Source: Hippophae tibetana
Taxonomy: Eukaryota > Streptophyta > Magnoliopsida > Rosales > Elaeagnaceae
Direction of reading: 5' to 3'
Length of the DNA stretch: 64,000 nt
Assembly: GCA_037013495.1 (NCBI GenBank)
Contig: CM072807.1
Location: forward strand, 1,585,001 to 1,649,000
Each line of letters starts with the position of its first letter. The stretch's first letter is position 1. Under the pieces are notes generated by a model that worked only from the letters and a program-made list of their open reading frames with translations, ran no database searches and had not been told where the DNA came from. Shown piece by piece: positions 1 to 14,100 of this stretch. The translations under genes and the position numbers were made by a program.

Positions 1-2178
1 CATTTTTACTTAATCTTACTTATATTGAAAGTCAAAAAGCAGTAGAAACTAGAAGAAACAGTGCAGTAGCAATAAATGCTCGGTACTTCCATAATCTCAT
101 CATCTTGTTTTTTTTCATTCTATATCCCTCCCCAGTCTCGAATCACCATTAAGTAAGACTATTTATTTTACTATTTTACACAAAAAATCCAACATACAAA
201 CACAAATTACAAACATACTTCTAGTAGTGATAAGAATTTATTATATTTTCTTGATATTTGGTGACTTGTATTGTATAATGAACTAATGTAATTATTAATT
301 AGTGTTTATTTTTCTTTATTATTGGTGTATAATCTATGAGATTTGAATAATATATACAAGAAGAAAATATATTTATGTTATTATAGGATGTACGAAAGAA
401 AAATAAGGGGATTATACTCAATTTTTGTTAGATTCTAAATTATATCAAAACTTTCTTAAATATTAGAAAATGTGTGCGGTTACATTTGTTATTTCACTAT
501 TATATTTTATGATATTTTAATTATTTGAGATCAATTTTAATGATTTTAATCACTTTATTTTTAAATTTTTAAATTTTTGAGATATTTTTTCTTTAAATAT
601 ATCTATCAACTCTGTTAGTAAGGTTTGATTTTCACGTTAATTTGTTGATCGTAAAGAATCTAAAAGCTAACCAAAAACTTACCGATTTCAAATAAAAATT
701 ACCTATAGTATTTTTTAATATCTTTTATAATTAAAAATGCCATGGGAGACTTATAGGATCAGACGTCCATCATATTGGTCAATAACTCATTAGTGTCACC
801 TATATATACTCTAGCCAATAGAACGTGCATTTCATGTAAAAAAAAATCAATTTAAAATCTTGTAAATAACTATGATATAATATAATTAATTTAAATTATA
901 TATAAAAGTTTAATTTAAATATAGTTTAATAAAAATTAATTTTTTCTTACATTAAAAAAATCAAAATCAAAATCAAAATAATAAAGTTAAAAATAAGGTA
1001 ATGTAAAAACATATACAACTATTAATCTCTTATAATGACATCCTATAATTTTTATAACTTTAAAATTTTTCTAACTAAACAAAGCTTCATTTATCATTTA
1101 AAATACTTAAATTTTACATTTATTAATACTTGAATGTATGATTACATAAAACATTATTTCAAAGTAAAGCATAAGACATAGAATTACATGAAAATCATTT
1201 TGCTTGTTTGCAAGGTATATATTAATATCTTAATACGTTCTACATACATAATTTTGCTTGTATGTAAGCGTTAATTTTGAGGATACATCCCTGGAAAAGA
1301 CGTTAAGGTGAAAAAACTTCAACAAGAAGTTGCATACAAGCTTTTATGAAGTCACTAGTGCATAAATTTTATATTTAGTATTCATATAGACCAACCATTT
1401 ATTTGTATTTGGGTTGATGCATGTTTCTAATGTAATGAGGCCATTGGACAGATGTGGTATTTTTGGATTTTTATAGGAATTCTATCTGGATTTATTTGAT
1501 TACATTGGCTATTTTAGATTGATGAATATTTTTGGGTTGATTAGTGATGCTGATTTGATAGAAATATTTTGCTAATGAGGATGATTTTGTAAATTCAAGT
1601 TCGTCAACTTTGTCATCCCTATCACAATATACAGTGATTATAAAACAAGTAATTTAGGATAACACTATCATTCCCCTGACATTTACTTAAAACGTCTACC
1701 GATCCAATACATGAATGGGTTACAAAAAACAAAACCCAATTGAATAACTCTCAGAACTATAAACATGTAATCAATCCTTTGAAGGATAATAATTACAAAA
1801 TATATCATCAAAAAATTTCAAAACATTACTAACAACTCATAACTATTTGACAATTCTACTATCTATATTTAACAATTTTCTCTATTTAACATATTAACAT
1901 TATGCTTTCATTACCAGTCACTGTATTCAACAATTCAAATTCTACTTCTACTGCCTTGGAACTTCTTACATCTCGCTACTCTAGTTGAACACGTTTATTA
2001 CATGTCAATAACTTGCCCAATTCTAGTTGAATATGTCTATATAATATCCACGTAGTTCTATTGTTGTTTTAACCTATCCTACCACTTCCTTTCTGGTTCA
2101 CTACCTTAAGTCTTTATCTTAATTCCTTAATATTTTAGCTTGATATTTTATATTTCTACTAGCAGCTCTCGCTATATT
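1..2178. other. AT-rich intergenic DNA, no gene seen
   Basis: No open reading frame of note, no recognisable protein similarity and no RNA gene is visible here. The stretch is AT-rich with short homopolymer runs. It lies downstream of the polyubiquitin gene, which is transcribed towards it. Confidence 0.6.
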
Positions 2179-2501
2179 TCTGTATTGTGACAAATGCACA
2201 TACATACACGAAGCCTTAACAGAGAATTACAAAAAAGCAACAGACTAACAAATCTTCAAGGGATGATAAGGAAACACCACAGAAAATATATACATAAAGG
2301 ACGTAACTGAAAGAAAAACATTTATTCGTTAGATTCATAATCTGTATTGCGACAAATGCACATACATACACGAAGCCTTAACAGAGAATACAAAAAAGCA
2401 ACAGACTAACAAATCTTCAAGGGATGATAAGGAAATACCACAGAAAATATATACATAAAGGACATAACTGAAAGAAAAACATTTATTCGTTAGATTCATA
2501 G
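2179..2501. repeat. 162-bp tandem duplication downstream of polyubiquitin
   Basis: Two adjacent copies (2179-2340 and 2341-2501) are nearly identical, differing at a few substitutions and one inserted T. They start about 120 bp past the polyubiquitin stop codon, in its 3' flank or 3'UTR. Any 3'-end signals inside the unit would therefore be duplicated. The near identity points to a recent local duplication. Confidence 0.9.
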
Positions 2502-2622
2502 TCCAGCCACACCACCTACATGGCTTTTAAAGGCCATAACAAAGTAATTCTTAAAACATTTTTTCATAAATCACCAGCCATAACACTTGACAACATAAAC
2601 AATAACACTAAGGAAAAGTAGT

Positions 2623-4320
<1,698 letters not shown>

Positions 4321-4500
4321 CTTGAGAGAATTTGAAGAGCAGCTCTTGATTTACAACCTGATCGATCTAAAATTTAGAATTCGTATAGATAAAAGAGGGG
4401 CTTAGGGGTCCAATTTATATAATACAAGAGCTAGCCGAATTGCTCACGGCAAACAAAAGGCGGTGACCAAAAGACCGAATAATAAGGAGACACGTGTAAG
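4321..4500 (-). promoter_or_regulatory. Polyubiquitin leader exon and core promoter (TATA box, G-box)
   Basis: On the minus strand a TATA motif (ATTATATAAATTG, 4412-4424) lies about 95 bp upstream of the leader-intron donor, which places the transcription start near 4385-4390. A palindromic G-box CACGTG sits at 4491-4496, about 70 bp upstream of the TATA. The G-box is a bZIP/bHLH target in plants, but its use here is inferred. Confidence 0.7.
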
Positions 4501-4699
4501 TCAAGCGTTGTCACCCAACGGCATTTACACGCAAGGTTGGGTATAATTATAACCTGTGGTTGTCCTAGTTCTTTCCGGAAAAGATAATATCGAGGGAATG
4601 ACGACATTTCTTTGCAATTTGCCAACTTGTTTGTTGAAGGAAGTAACGTTTAGCGTGCGACTGTGCAACTTGTTTTGTGTTGTCCATTTGTCTTTTTCA

Positions 4700-5866
4700 T
4701 AATATGAAATTTTGTTAAAACAAGAATCTTTGGATAATTAATATGGAATTTTTTTCATAAAATTTTTGTCCTCTGTTAATATTTTTTATTCATTTTAATT
4801 TAAAAAATAAAATATATTGAAATTATTTTCTATTCAGATATTATTATTGTTAATTATTTTTTAAAAATAATTTTAATCAAATTCATTTTAATTTTATTAA
4901 AATCAAATATTTTAATTGGGTTTTAATCTTTAAAAAATTATTAAAATAATATTATTATTTTTAATTAATTAAATTATATTATATTATATCATATAATTTT
5001 TAATATACAGGTACAAACTTTACAACTCCACTCCCTAACATTATATTGTAAAATGTATTTTGTAATGTACTAGCGTACTACTATGGTTTTGGAGGATAAT
5101 GATATTAATAGATGAATCTACGTAATTTTTTATTATAAAATTAAAAATTAATTAATAACTTTCAAAATAAAAAAGCTAAACACAACGTAAACATCTAATA
5201 TTTAGATATCATTAATTAGATTTATTAGCTAAATTCATTGGTATCGTGATCCTAGCCGATAGGAGCATGGAGACCAATAATCTTGACCAAATATCTAAAC
5301 AATCTTTTAATCATAAATATATTATACATAATTAAATAAATTAAAAAATAACATATTAATTTTATATAATGTTATCTAAACTTATTGAATTATAAATAAT
5401 TCATTATTTTTTTATCTTTTTTAAAATATAAATAAGCACACTTCCAATAAGCAATCTTATTACAATAAAAAATTGTATCTTCCAATTGATCATGCTTGGT
5501 CACAGAGGAATAAAAGTCAGATAAAATTACAAATTTCTCACCATCCAACAATAAAACTGAATAAATAGATTAATATCCAACTCAAAAAAATGATCAATCA
5601 ACCAAAGAAGTAAATATAATTCCATGGCTGAATCCCAAGCTACATCTTGGCGTAGAAGCCTAGAAACAAGAAATGAATATTCTGGAAAAGGAAATATCAA
5701 TATGAAATATTTCTTGATACAACTTTCAGAGAGTAGTCATCTCTATTCAAAATTCTGAAAATCCAAAAAAAAAAAAACTACGTTATTCCTTCCACCATCT
5801 CAATCCTATAATCAACTCAATGTAGAGCTAAGTAGGGTTGAAAAAAAAAGAAAATTATAAAATAAT
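4700..5866. other. AT-rich intergenic DNA
   Basis: This is upstream flank of the polyubiquitin promoter. It is extremely AT-rich with poly-A and poly-T runs. I see no gene or structured element. Confidence 0.55.
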
Positions 5867-6207
5867 TTATTAAAAACTCAAATCTAACTCAAATCTATAA
5901 AATCTAATTGAGTTAATGGTTATACTGAATTATAAATAGTTTTATTGTCTTGTTTTTTACCTATGTGAAATTGAAAGAAATTTAATAATCATCTCCACAT
6001 GGACCGAGGTAATATCACAAAAACACGGTGAAATTGTTAAGGATAAAATTCAAATCACCGAACAAATTAAACTCAGTTTTGATATCATGTTAAAAACTCG
6101 GGTCTAACTCAACCTAATAAAATTTTATTAAGTTAAAAGTTTCTCAAATTTATAAACAGTTTTACTATCTTGTTCTTAACTGACGTGGGATTGAAGAAAA
6201 TTTAACA
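5867..6207 (-). mobile_element. TRIM-like miniature LTR element (relic)
   Basis: Two ~120-bp direct repeats (5867-5988 and 6088-6207) flank a ~100-bp non-coding centre. Read on the minus strand, the second repeat begins TGTTAAATTT and ends TTTTTAACA. It is followed by TGATATCAAAACTG, which resembles a decayed initiator-Met tRNA primer-binding site. A purine run precedes the other copy. Tiny LTRs, a binding site and no coding capacity are the hallmarks of TRIM elements. The repeats are clearly diverged, so the copy is old, and I found no convincing target-site duplication. Confidence 0.6.
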
Positions 6208-7264
6208 CAATTATTAACTCACACATCAATTATCTCCTTCTTTGAAAAGGATTCCACCTCGAAACTGAATAGAAGTACCTACACATTAGTACTAAAATTT
6301 AGTATTCATATAAACCAACCATTTGAAGATATAATTGATCGAAGATCTATCAGTGCAGAAAACAAAGCAGATTGATGAGATGGTAAATAAATCACATATT
6401 TCTTATCATATGGGAAGTAGTTTTGTCTTAAAACTCTAGCAACCTCCTCTTGAATATTGGAATGGATACGAACACGTCGGACAAATGTGCTACAACAAAG
6501 CTCATAACCGTTCTTGAAGCACTTCTTTCCTTTTTCTTTTGTGTTTATAAGAAGTTCAGGCTTTGTTCTTGGTAGGCATGAAACAAATCACTCTACTCTT
6601 AAGCTTAGGAAATCCTACTAAGTATTGATTCATGCAAAGCTTGCATATTTCCCATTATATGCTTTGTCAATCTTCAATACCAATAGCACCTTCACACTAC
6701 CATATAGCATCAAATCAAGATCTTCCATCTCTAAATTTTGGAAAAAGAAGTGATGACGTTTTGAGTCGAAGAGCATGTCAGGGCTTCCTCATTTTGAATT
6801 CCTTCAGTAACATGCAGTGATAGGATCAGCACGTGCAATTTATGCAAACAACGGCCAATAATTGAGATTTGTCCATGAGCATCTCGTGCAACTCCTCAAA
6901 GTCTTCTTTTAATTCAAAGAATAGCATCATTGCCAAATGCTTCATGCATTCAAAATCAAGCTCTCCCTTGTTTTCAAGAATCCACCTATGCTAATCTTTC
7001 TATTTGTGTTGACATTAAATTATAGCTCTCTTCAAAAGTAAAGTCTTTAGTAATTTATTTGAAGAAAAATCTGAATCTTCTAGCAAGATAGGCTTATTTT
7101 CAAAATTTTCAGGCATTTCAACTTTTAGAATTTAACCTGTGTGATCTTTATGGACATACTTTCTTTGAATGTGTTTGTATCATATTCATGTTCATCACTT
7201 TTACAATATCTTCTAGGTTCATCATCATTTAGTTAAAATATGTTAATTAAAGTTTAGGACCCAA
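6208..7264. other. Intergenic DNA, no recognised gene
   Basis: This part is slightly less AT-rich than its surroundings. Short open stretches occur on both strands, the longest about 62 codons at 6632-6820, but none resembles a known protein. It could be decayed transposon sequence. Confidence 0.4.
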
Positions 7265-9345
7265 TACAGAGTTAAAGATATAAGTTGATATTTATTGATT
7301 CTTTTTTTATATATATAAATGATAGTATGTTAGATATTTTTTGTTAATTAAACAAATCAATTAACATCTATGGGTAGAGTCGATAATTAATTTAGTTAAT
7401 TAAATTAATTCAAAATATTCAAATTAAACCTAATTCGAATAATAGATGTGATTAGATATTTTAAACTTTGTTCAAGGTGTCTAAATTAAACTTAATATGA
7501 ATATTAATTTTCAAGTTTTAAAACCACTACTGAAAATATATTATCAATACATTTTTGAATCATAATTTTTATAAAAACTTTTAAGATAGAGTTTTACTTT
7601 AACTACCGGGTGATTGTATCAACAAATAAAATAATATTATTCTAAATCAGACTAGATAATTAAATATTAAAATCTAATTTTTATATTTAAATTTGTAATG
7701 AAAAATAATATATTTCTCTCTAACATCTTTAATATAAAATCTTGAATAAAAACAAAATCAATTTATTTTATAGAAATGTTTTACCTATTTAATATTTCCT
7801 AAACATAAAAACATTATTATTATATCATATTTTCAAACAACCAGTTATGCTAAAATTAATCATAGACAAATTAAATATAATATATAAGAATAAAACATAA
7901 AAAATAACTATAAAGAATTCATTTTAAAATTAAACTTCAAAAAAATTATTACAAAACTTTGGTGCTAATTCCGTTTCTAGAAAACCTCCAAACGAATTTA
8001 TATTTTCGTTTATTGAATCAAAATCTAAAAATCAACAAAAACATAACTAGTTTTTCTCAAAAAGAGAAGAATTTTAAAACTAAAAAAACTAAGAAAACTT
8101 TCTAAAAAGAGAAAACTAGAGAGAAAAGAGCTCACAAATTGTGTGTTTTAAGGTTTGAGGAAAGGATCCTTTTATAGGTAAAAAAAATAAAAATATGTCA
8201 AAAAATGGGCAAAAACGTGTTTGGATAGATTGTCACGCTGACAATCTACGCTCACTCACAGAATCTATACCCATTCACGCACATTCCCAACTTATCCCGT
8301 CTGCCAACGCCTATCCTGTCTCAAATCTCACACACACCAACGTCGATCATGCCACAAATCTTGCATGCGCCAACGCTCACATAGGCGTGACAACCTATCC
8401 AAATGTATCTAAGACCAATTTTTGAGATATTTTTTCATTTTTTTAGCATTTGCCTAACCTATAAAAGGACTCTCCTCTATTTTAAAAACACACAATTTCT
8501 CTAGTCTTCTCTCGCTAGAAAACTTTCTTAGTTTTTTTAGTTTTAAGTTATTCTCTTTTTGAGAATAACTAGCTATACTTTTATAAATTTTTATTTTTTG
8601 ATTTAATAACGAAAATATAAATCCGTTTGGAGATTTTCTAGAAACAAAATTAACATCAAAGTTTTCTATAAGGATTCTTTTGAGATATAATTTTAAAATG
8701 ACATCTTTACAATTATTTTTATGTTATATTCATTTTCTTGTGATTAAATTTAACATGTTTGAATGCTTGTAAATATGATATAATAATAATGTTATTATGC
8801 TTACGAAATATTAAATAGGTAAAATATTTTATAAAATAAATTTATTTTATTTTTATTCAAGATTAAAATTTTATATTAAGGATATTAGAGAGAAATATAT
8901 TATTTTGCATTACAAAATTAAATTTTAAAATATAATTATCTGATCTGATTTAAAATAATAACTTTTTATTTATTGGTACAATCACCCGATAATTATAGTG
9001 AAATAATTAAAGTAAAACTTTATTTCAAAAATTTTTATAAGAATTATTATTCGAAAATATATTGAAACATATTTTTATTAATGGTTTTAAAATTTAAAAG
9101 TTAATAATCGAATAATTAAATTCTTAAGTTTAATTTGAACAACTTAAATAAAATTTAAAATATCTAACCTTTTTTAAATGGTTCATTTTCATTCTCTTAA
9201 AAAAAGAAATTAATTTAATTAATCAAATTAATTATCGATCTATAGTTATTAAATGATTTGTTTAATTAATAAAAAATATTTAACTATAACTAAAGTAATA
9301 CTTACATAAAAAAGAGATAATTAATAAATATTAATTTATATTTTT
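7265..9345. repeat. ~2-kb imperfect inverted repeat (foldback) with divergent TATA boxes
   Basis: The left arm (~7265-8180) and right arm (~8457-9345) are imperfect reverse complements over roughly 0.9 kb each, separated by a ~275-bp unrelated and less AT-rich centre. At the inner edges the arms carry outward-facing CCTATAAAAGG-type TATA motifs (minus strand near 8170-8180, plus strand near 8457-8467). Each is followed by similar leader-like sequence with AAAACACACAATTT and CT-rich stretches. The arms look like two LTR or promoter segments in head-to-head orientation. Alternatives are a foldback transposon or a hairpin small-RNA locus. No protein is supported. Confidence 0.75.
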
Positions 9346-9754
9346 AATAACCTAAATAATATTAAGAATCATAATTAACTTAATCATTATATTCATACAT
9401 ACTCTATTATTATAAATGCTAAAAAATTGCATAATTATTTATTGAATCCATATCTATGTTTAATTTTTTATGATATTATATTAAGAAACACAAAAAAATC
9501 AAAATATCATGACAAGATAATTGAGATTTGATTTCGATTTTAAAAATTTAAATAATAAATTAAAAACCGCATATATTACTTACTTATCGACACTGAATGA
9601 TTCATGCACTTGATGAAGAGTTTTATAAATATAAAACCAAAGTATCTATAAAATCGATATTGTTAACTTGATGTTAATTTTTTTATCAGTAAACAAGCAA
9701 ATCATGATGGTTGACATCCAACAAAAATTAAAAAATAATGGCAATGGTAATTTT

Positions 9755-10240
9755 TCTTTAAAAAAGTGCACATGCAATCGCAATTTCTTCATCCTAAACA
9801 TGTTGGGAAAAAAACACTTTAAGACGTCAAATATATTATACAAGTAAATACCAAGTACAAGAAAAATCGAGCACTTACAAGAAAACCTATTTAGATCTAA
9901 ATAAATAACAAGATCTAACAAGAACGAAGCATGTTAACAAAAATAAAATTAAAGAAAATATTCATCAACAAAAAAAAGCATACGCAAGTAATAAGGAAAT
10001 TATAATCGAAACTTCAAAACCCTAATCAAAAATCAAGAATGAAAGCTAACCTTAAAAAAATAAGAACTGCTTGCTCATTGCATAACCCGAACAACAAAAA
10101 TATCATAAGGAACATAAGATTAAAAAAAATTGATACCTTACAAAACTATACTAAAAAAAGACCCCGCCTGGACAACGAAAATATCATAAGGAACATAAGA
10201 TTTAAAAAAATCGATACTTATAGAACTGTATTAAAAAAAG
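9755..10240 (-). repeat. Diverged copy of the polyubiquitin 5'UTR intron
   Basis: This segment aligns with 4016-4325, inside the polyubiquitin leader intron. Shared blocks include AACAAGATCTAAC, TGTTAACAAAAATAAAATT, AAGAAAATATTCATCA and AAGAACTGCTTGCTCATTG, in the same order and orientation. No ubiquitin coding sequence is adjacent. An internal tandem unit of about 83 bp (around 10090-10240) repeats the AACGAAAATATCATAAG portion. I infer a fragmentary duplication of the polyubiquitin 5' region. Confidence 0.8.
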
Positions 10241-10502
10241 ACGCAACCCGCTCCTCACTCTCTCCCACTTCAATCATCATTATTTTAAAAATTGAGAGAG
10301 AGATAATGACATGGAAAGGGAGAGAGACATAAGAGAAGGGGAGAGAGAGAGGGAGCTATGAGTTTTTTTTTTTAATTAATAAAATATATAATTTTTATTT
10401 TAATCCCAAAAAATCTTAATTTATGAAAATTTTGACTTAATTCATCATACTTTTAAATCATAAGACTAAATGAACTCATCTCAATAATCACATAACTAAC
10501 AT

Positions 10503-10639
10503 ATATGAAAGTTGTAGTTATAGGAACTGTAGAACTCAATACTTAAAAAAAGGGGCTAAAAATAAGAGTTATATGAAAGTTATAGTTACAAGACACGTAG
10601 AACTCAATACTTAAAAAAAAGGGGCTAAAAATAAGAGTC
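10503..10639. repeat. Two-copy 68-bp tandem repeat
   Basis: Copies at 10503-10570 and 10571-10639 share AGAACTCAATACTTAAAAAA and GGGGCTAAAAATAAGAGT, with a few substitutions. The repeat is non-coding and lies downstream of TDP1. Confidence 0.85.
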
Positions 10640-10712
10640 ATAAATGTACGTGAGACATCATTGTTCAAATTATGACTACCAGTAGCAACTACCAAATGCA
10701 AACCAAAACAAT

Positions 10713-10822
10713 AAATTGTGCAAAATAATACACCTAAAACCCATAACAACAAAATAACACAATAAGTTAGGAAATTGTCTAAAATAATACACCTAAAACC
10801 CATAACAACAAAATAACACATT
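10713..10822. repeat. Two-copy 59-bp tandem repeat
   Basis: Copies at 10713-10771 and 10772-10822 share AATACACCTAAAACCCATAA and the following ACAACAAAATAACAC block. The second copy is slightly truncated. It is non-coding, in the 3' flank of TDP1. Confidence 0.85.
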
Positions 10823-10837
10823 TACCTTAAATTGAGA

Positions 10838-11145
10838 GGTATATGCATTAATGTTAGTTATAAGTTTTAGGAGTGTTAATTTTGTGATTTTCTCATAAAA
10901 GTTTTCATACAACAAAAATGTCAAGAATCTTGACTAGCATAAAGTTGAACCTGCCGTGGCCATACTTGACCATACACATCCTTCTTGTTATGGTATATGC
11001 ATTAATGTTAGTTATAAGTTTTAGGGGTGTTAATTTTGTGATTTTCTCATAAAAGTTTTCATACAACAAAAATGTCAAGAATCTTGACTAGCATAAAGTT
11101 GAACCTGCCGTGGCCATACTTGACCATACACATCCTTCTTGTTAT
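10838..11145. repeat. 154-bp tandem duplication that includes the end of the TDP1 coding sequence
   Basis: Copies at 10838-10991 and 10992-11145 differ at only one position (AGGAGTG versus AGGGGTG). The unit holds the last ~23 codons and stop of TDP1 plus 77 bp of 3' sequence. In the gene's direction the intact terminal exon comes first, so the extra copy falls in the 3'UTR or 3' flank and does not alter the protein. Confidence 0.93.
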
Positions 11146-14100
11146 ATCTTCGGTCCCAAGCCCAGGGCACATCTGTTGAAAATAAATAGTCAGGTGAATA
11201 TGAAGAGGGAAACATGCAAGAAAGTGAAATACAATTTGACAATTGTGTTTCACCTTCTGAGGAATATGGTTGAGGAGGAAGTTCGTAAGGAACAGGCAAT
11301 GTAATTACTTCAGATGACGAAACTGCACCAGAGCTTTGTTGCCAATTCAGAGTCACTAACTCTGTTCTCTTTGCTTCAGAATTCTGTAACGGTCCACAGT
11401 TTTCCTGAAAACGAATAGAAAGAGTATTTTCTCTTCCTTTCTCTATAAACCCCAAATATGATGCTGAGGGTTGAGGTTTAAATGCGTGTGATAATTGTAG
11501 TGCATAGTTGTTACCTTAGATGGACAGCCATTATTGGTACACGAAAATACAGTGTTGCGTCGTCTAAATGGTAAAAACAACACACCCAGCTGAAATGATG
11601 AATAAAACATACATAAACAGATATAAATGGTTACATTCTTCAGTAGGGGGAGATGGTAGTTAACTAATTGAATCAATGAATGTCACTTGAAACAAAAGTT
11701 TAAAAGCAGTACATTATTTACGGTGGTGGCAATTTGGCATGCTATAGTTTCTTGTGTATTTTGGGGACCTTTGGCAACCTCTATCTTAGCATGAAGATCG
11801 AAAAAGATGTACTATAATATAATATCAAATTTGATCTCTCAGATAGTATGAGAGTAATACGGATCTACTTAAATATATATATATATATATATCCTCAACT
11901 CAGAAAGCTAAGGCATCAAGAGGCAAATAGACCATTCAGATGGCATGGTGAAGAACCACATTCATAAAAACGACTTAAAGAAACAATGAATCTGCAAATA
12001 AGAATCATCATGTCTTATTTATTATAAATTACACATGTCATCCAATTAAGTACAAAGCACAATCTCATATTGGTACCTCATATGACCGAATCATAAATTG
12101 GGAATTATTCTTCTGCAGAGCACCCCAAGCAGCTTTACTGAGATTTGCTGAGGTTAGCAAGAACCAACTGTCATGTGTTCAAAGATAATGCACAAAATTA
12201 GCACGAACTTGACAATCTTGGCATTTTTACAATACACACCACCAAAAAGAAAATATTATTCCATGCAGCACATCAAGAGGTCTAAAATTAAATCTTACGC
12301 AAGTTTCTGACCATTATAACGAGTGTAAGATTTTATATGAGGCATTGCACGACTGAAATGAGAAAGGAACTATGTTAGTATCAATCAACAAGTTTCTTGA
12401 TGGATAGAAAGTTGGGTTTCCAAGTCCAGCAAAGCAGCTTTTTGTTTCGCTCGAACTAGTGTTATACTTCCTTAAGTATACTGTTGCAGAAACAGTATGT
12501 ATAAAAAGGAAAAGTAACAAGAGATGGAAGTTAGAATTGCTGGCCCACACAACATTTTTACCAAAAGTAAAGATATGTACCAGCGACCTGTATGGCTTGC
12601 CATCCACTTGGCCCAATACTTTTTCAGAAAATGTTTCTCGACATTCTTGAATGGACTTGGAACGGCATTTCCAGCGGCATAGCCCTGTTTAAAACAATTA
12701 TAACACAGCAACATTTAGTTACCATTTGAAGTGAGATACATGTCACGTCCCGCTCAAATTGTCCCTAAAAATCCAAACAAATGATGGTTGCCTAAAGGAT
12801 CTAGACTATTCTACATGGAAAGTTCTAGAGTTGCCTAGAGATGTCTAGAAAGAGCTAGAGTTGGATGGACTCAACTCAAGCTAGAAGACCCTAGAACGTT
12901 CTAGAGCACGCTGGAGAGTGCTAGAATGGGCTGGAATGTTCTAGAACGTGCCGGATGGTTCGGGAAGGATGTAGAAGCTTCTGGAAGCTTATGGAACATC
13001 CCGGAAGGTGCATGAAGGAACTAGACAAACCTAGAAGACTCTAGAGTTGGCTAGAAGGTCCTAGACCCTTGTGGCATATTGTACATAATTCTAGAATTCT
13101 CTTGTACATTCTAGACTAGGAAGACTCTAGAAAGTGGTGGCATATTCTTAAGCTTAGAAGCCACACTATAAATAGACCACTTGGTCTTCATTTGTATTCA
13201 TCCTTGGGAAATTGTAAGATAATCTCTCTCTAGAGCAATACAAAGCATTCTTTGCAAACTCTCTCTCTATTCTCTTTGGAGTTTCATTCGATTTCAAAGG
13301 CAGGCTTAGTGCAACGGACGGTGCTAAGTGCCGCACGATCGCAACTTGAAAAATAAGGTCGTGACAGTTGGTATCAGAGCCAGGTTAAAGTATCTCTATC
13401 TTTGGCAAAAATGAAGAACACCGCCCCAGCTACACCAAACATGGACGTTCCACCAATGGAACGTGGCCGTGAGGAAGCTCGGAAAGTCCCAAAGGAATCT
13501 CGAGCCAAGTCGAAAGACATGCTTTCTAGCTTGGAAGCACGAGTTGGGAGTGCACAGGACAGCTTAGGAGAGCTGTTCGATCGGGTGGACAACTTAGAGG
13601 AGCGTTGCAATGGCTTGGAGGCCGAGGATGTGGAAATCCATGCAGCGGTTAAGATGTCCCTCAACGAGCTAGATGGTGGATTAAGGCAAGAGATTGATGG
13701 GTTAAAGGCAGAAGTTGCCAAGGTAAGGGATCTTGTCCAAAGAGAACTTACTAATGTATTGCATAGAATGGAGGATATGGGTGGTGATCTAGCTCTATGT
13801 AAGCGGGTTATGGCCACGGAGACTAGTGCAACCACCGTCATTGAGGCTAAGAGGGTGGATATTCCCAAGCCTAAGACCTTCAATGGTATTAGGAATGCTA
13901 GGGAAGTTGAGAACTTCCTATGGGGGCTAGAACAATACTTTGAGGCTACTGGCATAACGGACCATGCCAGCAAGATCCGAACTGCAGCCATGTATTTATC
14001 CGACACTGCGATGTTGTGGTGGAGACGGAGGCATGGAGATGTGCAACGAGGAGTTTGCACAATTGATACCTTTGATGACTTCAAAAGGGAGTTCAAAATG

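Noticed and set aside
8195-8425. 76-codon ORF in the centre of the inverted repeat
   Set aside because: Short, repetitive (Asn/Ala/His-rich) and without similarity to any family. Open by composition only.
10039-10332. 97-codon Lys/Ile-rich ORF
   Set aside because: It falls in the copy of the polyubiquitin intron and reflects its internal tandem repeat.
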